Source: Effrenium voratum (taxonomy: Eukaryota > Sar > Dinophyceae > Suessiales > Symbiodiniaceae). Taken from it: a DNA stretch of 64,000 nt. The DNA lies in contig CAUJNA010000519.1 of NCBI GenBank assembly GCA_963377175.1, positions 2,501-66,500 of the forward strand, read 5' to 3'. The notes below the pieces were generated by a model, which ran no database searches, was not told the origin of the DNA, and was given only the letters and a program-made list of their open reading frames with translations. Position 1 is the stretch's first letter, and each line of letters opens with the position of its first letter. The position numbers and the translations under genes are program-made. Shown here piece after piece: positions 60,920 to 64,000 of the stretch.

Positions 60920-61335
60920 TTTCCACGCCGACGTGAGTCGGTGTGTTTCAGAACACCGGCAGGGCATATGTGTGGGGAATCAACCTGCTTGATCCTGCCA
61001 GTATTTCTTGCCTGCGTCCCAAGACTTGCATCAACTGAACAGGCTGCCAGGCCTGAAGTCGACTCAAATTCAGTTTCAAAAGGAGGAAATCTGACACTTG
61101 AGTCGACTGCAGAAGCCAAGAGATGAGGCAGGGCTCCAGTGCTGAGAGTTTGACTGGCATGATGCAGAAGGACTACAAAGTGACAAACGCGAACAGGGCA
61201 GGAGGATTCTGGGGAAGGAAGATGACTGCGGAGTCCCCTTGTAGGACTGCACAGGCTAAGGCACCCATATCTTTTGTGTTTATGAATTCCTTATATAGAT
61301 TTATGTGTATGTGCTGTGTTTGTGCTTAGATCTAC
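60920..61335. other. Interval without a supported gene
   Basis: Short frames on both strands with no motif. Confidence 0.35.
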
Positions 61336-62043
<708 letters not shown>

Positions 62044-62284
62044 TATGGTTGCTATTCCTGTCAATATTACTTATAGTTATTATCTAATTATTATTATAAG
62101 TATTATGACTATTATAATTAGCATTTGTGCTATTATTATTACTATCATGCTTATTAACATTGTCCTCGTCATGACCAATATTAGTCATTCTCTTGAAAAA
62201 ATGTCCCAAGCCATGCACCTTTTGGTCAGGCAAACAGCTGATACAGCAGATTGGATGATGAGTGCTGCCGCTTCACAGCATTTG

Positions 62285-62380
62285 CAGCATTCGCAGCATT
62301 TGCAGCATTCGGAGCATTCGGAGCATTCGGAGCATTCGGAGCATTCGGAGCATTCGGAGCATTCGGAGCATTCGGAGCAT
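62285..62380. repeat. 9-bp CATTCGGAG tandem repeat
   Basis: Eight near-perfect CATTCGGAG units are preceded by CATTTGCAG variants. On the minus strand one frame gives (Asn-Ala-Pro)n directly after a protein-like segment (CDGKAWGLDLPVDRLQTC), so the repeat may be coding. Confidence 0.85.
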
Positions 62381-62634
62381 GGAGTACGACATGCACAACA
62401 GCGTCTTCGTGTAGCAAGTGACACCCACAGGTCTGCAGTCGGTCTACAGGCAAATCGAGGCCCCATGCCTTGCCGTCACAGGCTCTCCTCTGATAGCCCC
62501 TGCCTCTGTCACATTCAGCCGCCTCGCTGGCCTGCACCGAGTGGTAAGCAAAACCGCTATGCGCACTGGGAGATAACAAAAGGCACGGCCAAAACAAATG
62601 TTCAAATTTATGTTATTTACACATGCAATACATT

Positions 62635-62830
62635 GGAGCAGCCCTCATTGAGAAGCCCCAAGTGTTTGTCCAACGCAAACCTGACCGCTGCTGCCACGCT
62701 GGATGCTTGGCTTTCGTATTGCAGTACGTCCATGGCAGAGAAGGGCCCAGCGAGCCTTTCCGACAGGGAGATGCCAGTCGCCACATCCACAACATGCACC
62801 CGGAAGGTGTAGTACCCACAGACCTGTCTG
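62635..62830 (-). CDS. Candidate exon
   Basis: The exon reads YYTFRVHVVDVATGISLSER, then LAGPFSAMDVLQYESQASSV, AAAVRFALDKHLGLLNEGC and SN. It is clearly protein-like with a beta then helix pattern. Function unknown. Confidence 0.6.
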
Positions 62831-62979
62831 CCGAGCACCCTCCACACCAGGAAAAGCTAACAGTCTGCTCAAGCCTGTTCATAGCTGGGCATGCCCAAGC
62901 TCATCTCCAGAAGAGAAAGATTGGTAGATGCCTCGAGCGCCGCCACGTGTCGGGCAATGCGGTAGATTAGCGTGCTACT

Positions 62980-63600
62980 GGCCACTCAGCTGCAGACATT
63001 GATACAAGCCACTGCGAGGACATCTGCAAAGCCTGCACGCAGATGCATCCGCGGATACCCTCTGCAATGGGTTTCATAGCGCAGCGGCATGGTGTGCTTC
63101 CGGATGTTTTATATTCATTTTGAATGATCAAACGTCGGAAGGATGCAAAAGGTTAAGATGCCAGACCGCGCAAAGGCCGACATCTGCCGGAACCTTGTTT
63201 CGGGGCAGGATTGAGCGATTTGTGAGATGCTACCCGTTCCCTCCTGCTGCGAGAGTTCCAGGCGGAACAAAGATCTGGCCCGACACGCTGCGGTTTCCCC
63301 AGCGGTCCTGGGCTTCGAAAAGCATCAGCGGCCCCATCCCGTGCTTCATTTCAAGTCCTCCCCCAGCGGCTGCGCGACCGAGGGTGTGCGGAGGGTGGCG
63401 CGCTCCTGAAGGCCAACGGAATGCTCAACAATGCGAAATTTGAGCCACAAGGTGGTCTTTTGTTTGGCCCATTTTGTTTTGAGGTTTTTTCCTGGGCAGC
63501 TGCGATCTCCCTTGGTTCTGCTGTGGTTTGACTCGCTTTGCACCAGCGCTGTCAACATCCCCGGCATCGTTTTAACGCGGCAGCATCCTTTTCAACATCC
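62980..63600. other. Interval without a supported gene
   Basis: Open frames at 63120-63443 (+) and 63346-63567 (-) carry no motif. Nothing further is supported. Confidence 0.35.
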
Positions 63601-63609
63601 TCAGCAACA

Positions 63610-64000
63610 CGAGTTGGCTTTGTTGGGCTGGGTTTAGGGGCTGGTTTGGGGTGGGTTTAGAGTTGGTTTGGGCTGTGGTTGTGTTTAGGTGGGCTTAGAG
63701 TGGTTTAGGGTAGGTTCAGAATGGCTTAGGGATGGTGTAGTGTTGGTTTGGCTTGTTTGGGGGAGGTGGGGGCGGGAATTGCTTTGGGTTTGTTAAGGGT
63801 TGGTGTAGGGTGGGTTTAGTTTAGGTTTAATGCTGGTTTAGGGGGGGTTGGGGATTGGTTTTGGGGTTGCTTTAGGGTGGGTTTATGGTATAGGGTTTGC
63901 TTAGGGGGGTGGTTTAAGGTGGGCTTAATAGAGATGGTTTTGTGCGTGTTCAGTGCTGACTTAGGGTTGGTTTCGGGTGGGGTTAGGGTGGGTTTCAGGA
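63610..64000. repeat. Degenerate telomere-like G/T-rich repeat
   Basis: Repeated GGGTTTAGG, GGTTTAGGG and GGGTTGG variants on the plus strand run to the window edge. Phase and length vary. It recalls the plant-type TTTAGGG telomere unit but is not a true array. Confidence 0.7.

Overview
This window looks like nuclear DNA of a dinoflagellate, most likely a Symbiodiniaceae-type symbiont. It carries small exons separated by short introns. Many introns fit only with GC or GA donors as well as GT, always with AG acceptors. The sequence is crowded with microsatellites, encodes Thr-rich stalk proteins, and includes a single-CCCH zinc-finger protein. There are no bacterial operons, ribosome binding sites, CRISPR arrays or insertion sequences. 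Every coding exon I can support reads on the minus strand, so genes run from high to low coordinates. I read exons by eye from conserved motifs and from splice phases that agree across introns. No transcript or database search was available.

The left end (about 12.8 kb down to 1) is gene A, a mosaic secreted or membrane protein. Cys-rich upstream exons (12.8-8.9 kb, tentative) lead into at least ten copies of a module of about 57 residues with four cysteines, resembling a sushi/CCP domain. Two Thr-rich, mucin-like stalks interrupt the modules (7.16-6.80 kb and 3.07-2.32 kb). The gene runs off the left edge. An intron of about 2 kb in it holds a tandem array of G/C hairpins (3.55-4.99 kb).

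From about 18.0 to 12.9 kb is gene B, a phosphatidylinositol phosphate kinase (PIPK). Thirteen exons cover the glycine-rich loop, the VIKSLSKDD motif, the DLKG box, HMWC, ERWEYYQGK, MDYSLL, GIIDFLQ and the C-terminus. Upstream (18.8-34.3 kb) are many minus-strand exons. They encode Ser/Thr-rich ectodomain linkers, a GPS-like motif, several hydrophobic segments and one segment like a polycystin-1 membrane span. They may be a separate polycystin-like receptor or the front of the same gene as the kinase; the sequence alone does not decide.

From 35 to 46 kb there are more minus-strand exon clusters without clear function, including an EGF-like exon at 43.7-43.9 kb. From 46 to 54 kb the window is mostly repeats: a tandem array with units of roughly 270-300 bp, a second tandem family, large CTCA arrays, and a dispersed element that borders those arrays. 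From 55 to 64 kb are isolated exons, a foldback element at 57 kb, the CCCH zinc-finger gene at 58 kb, the 3' end of an unknown gene at 59.6-60.8 kb, an AGT microsatellite of about 700 bp, and a degenerate telomere-like GGTTTAGGG stretch at the right edge.
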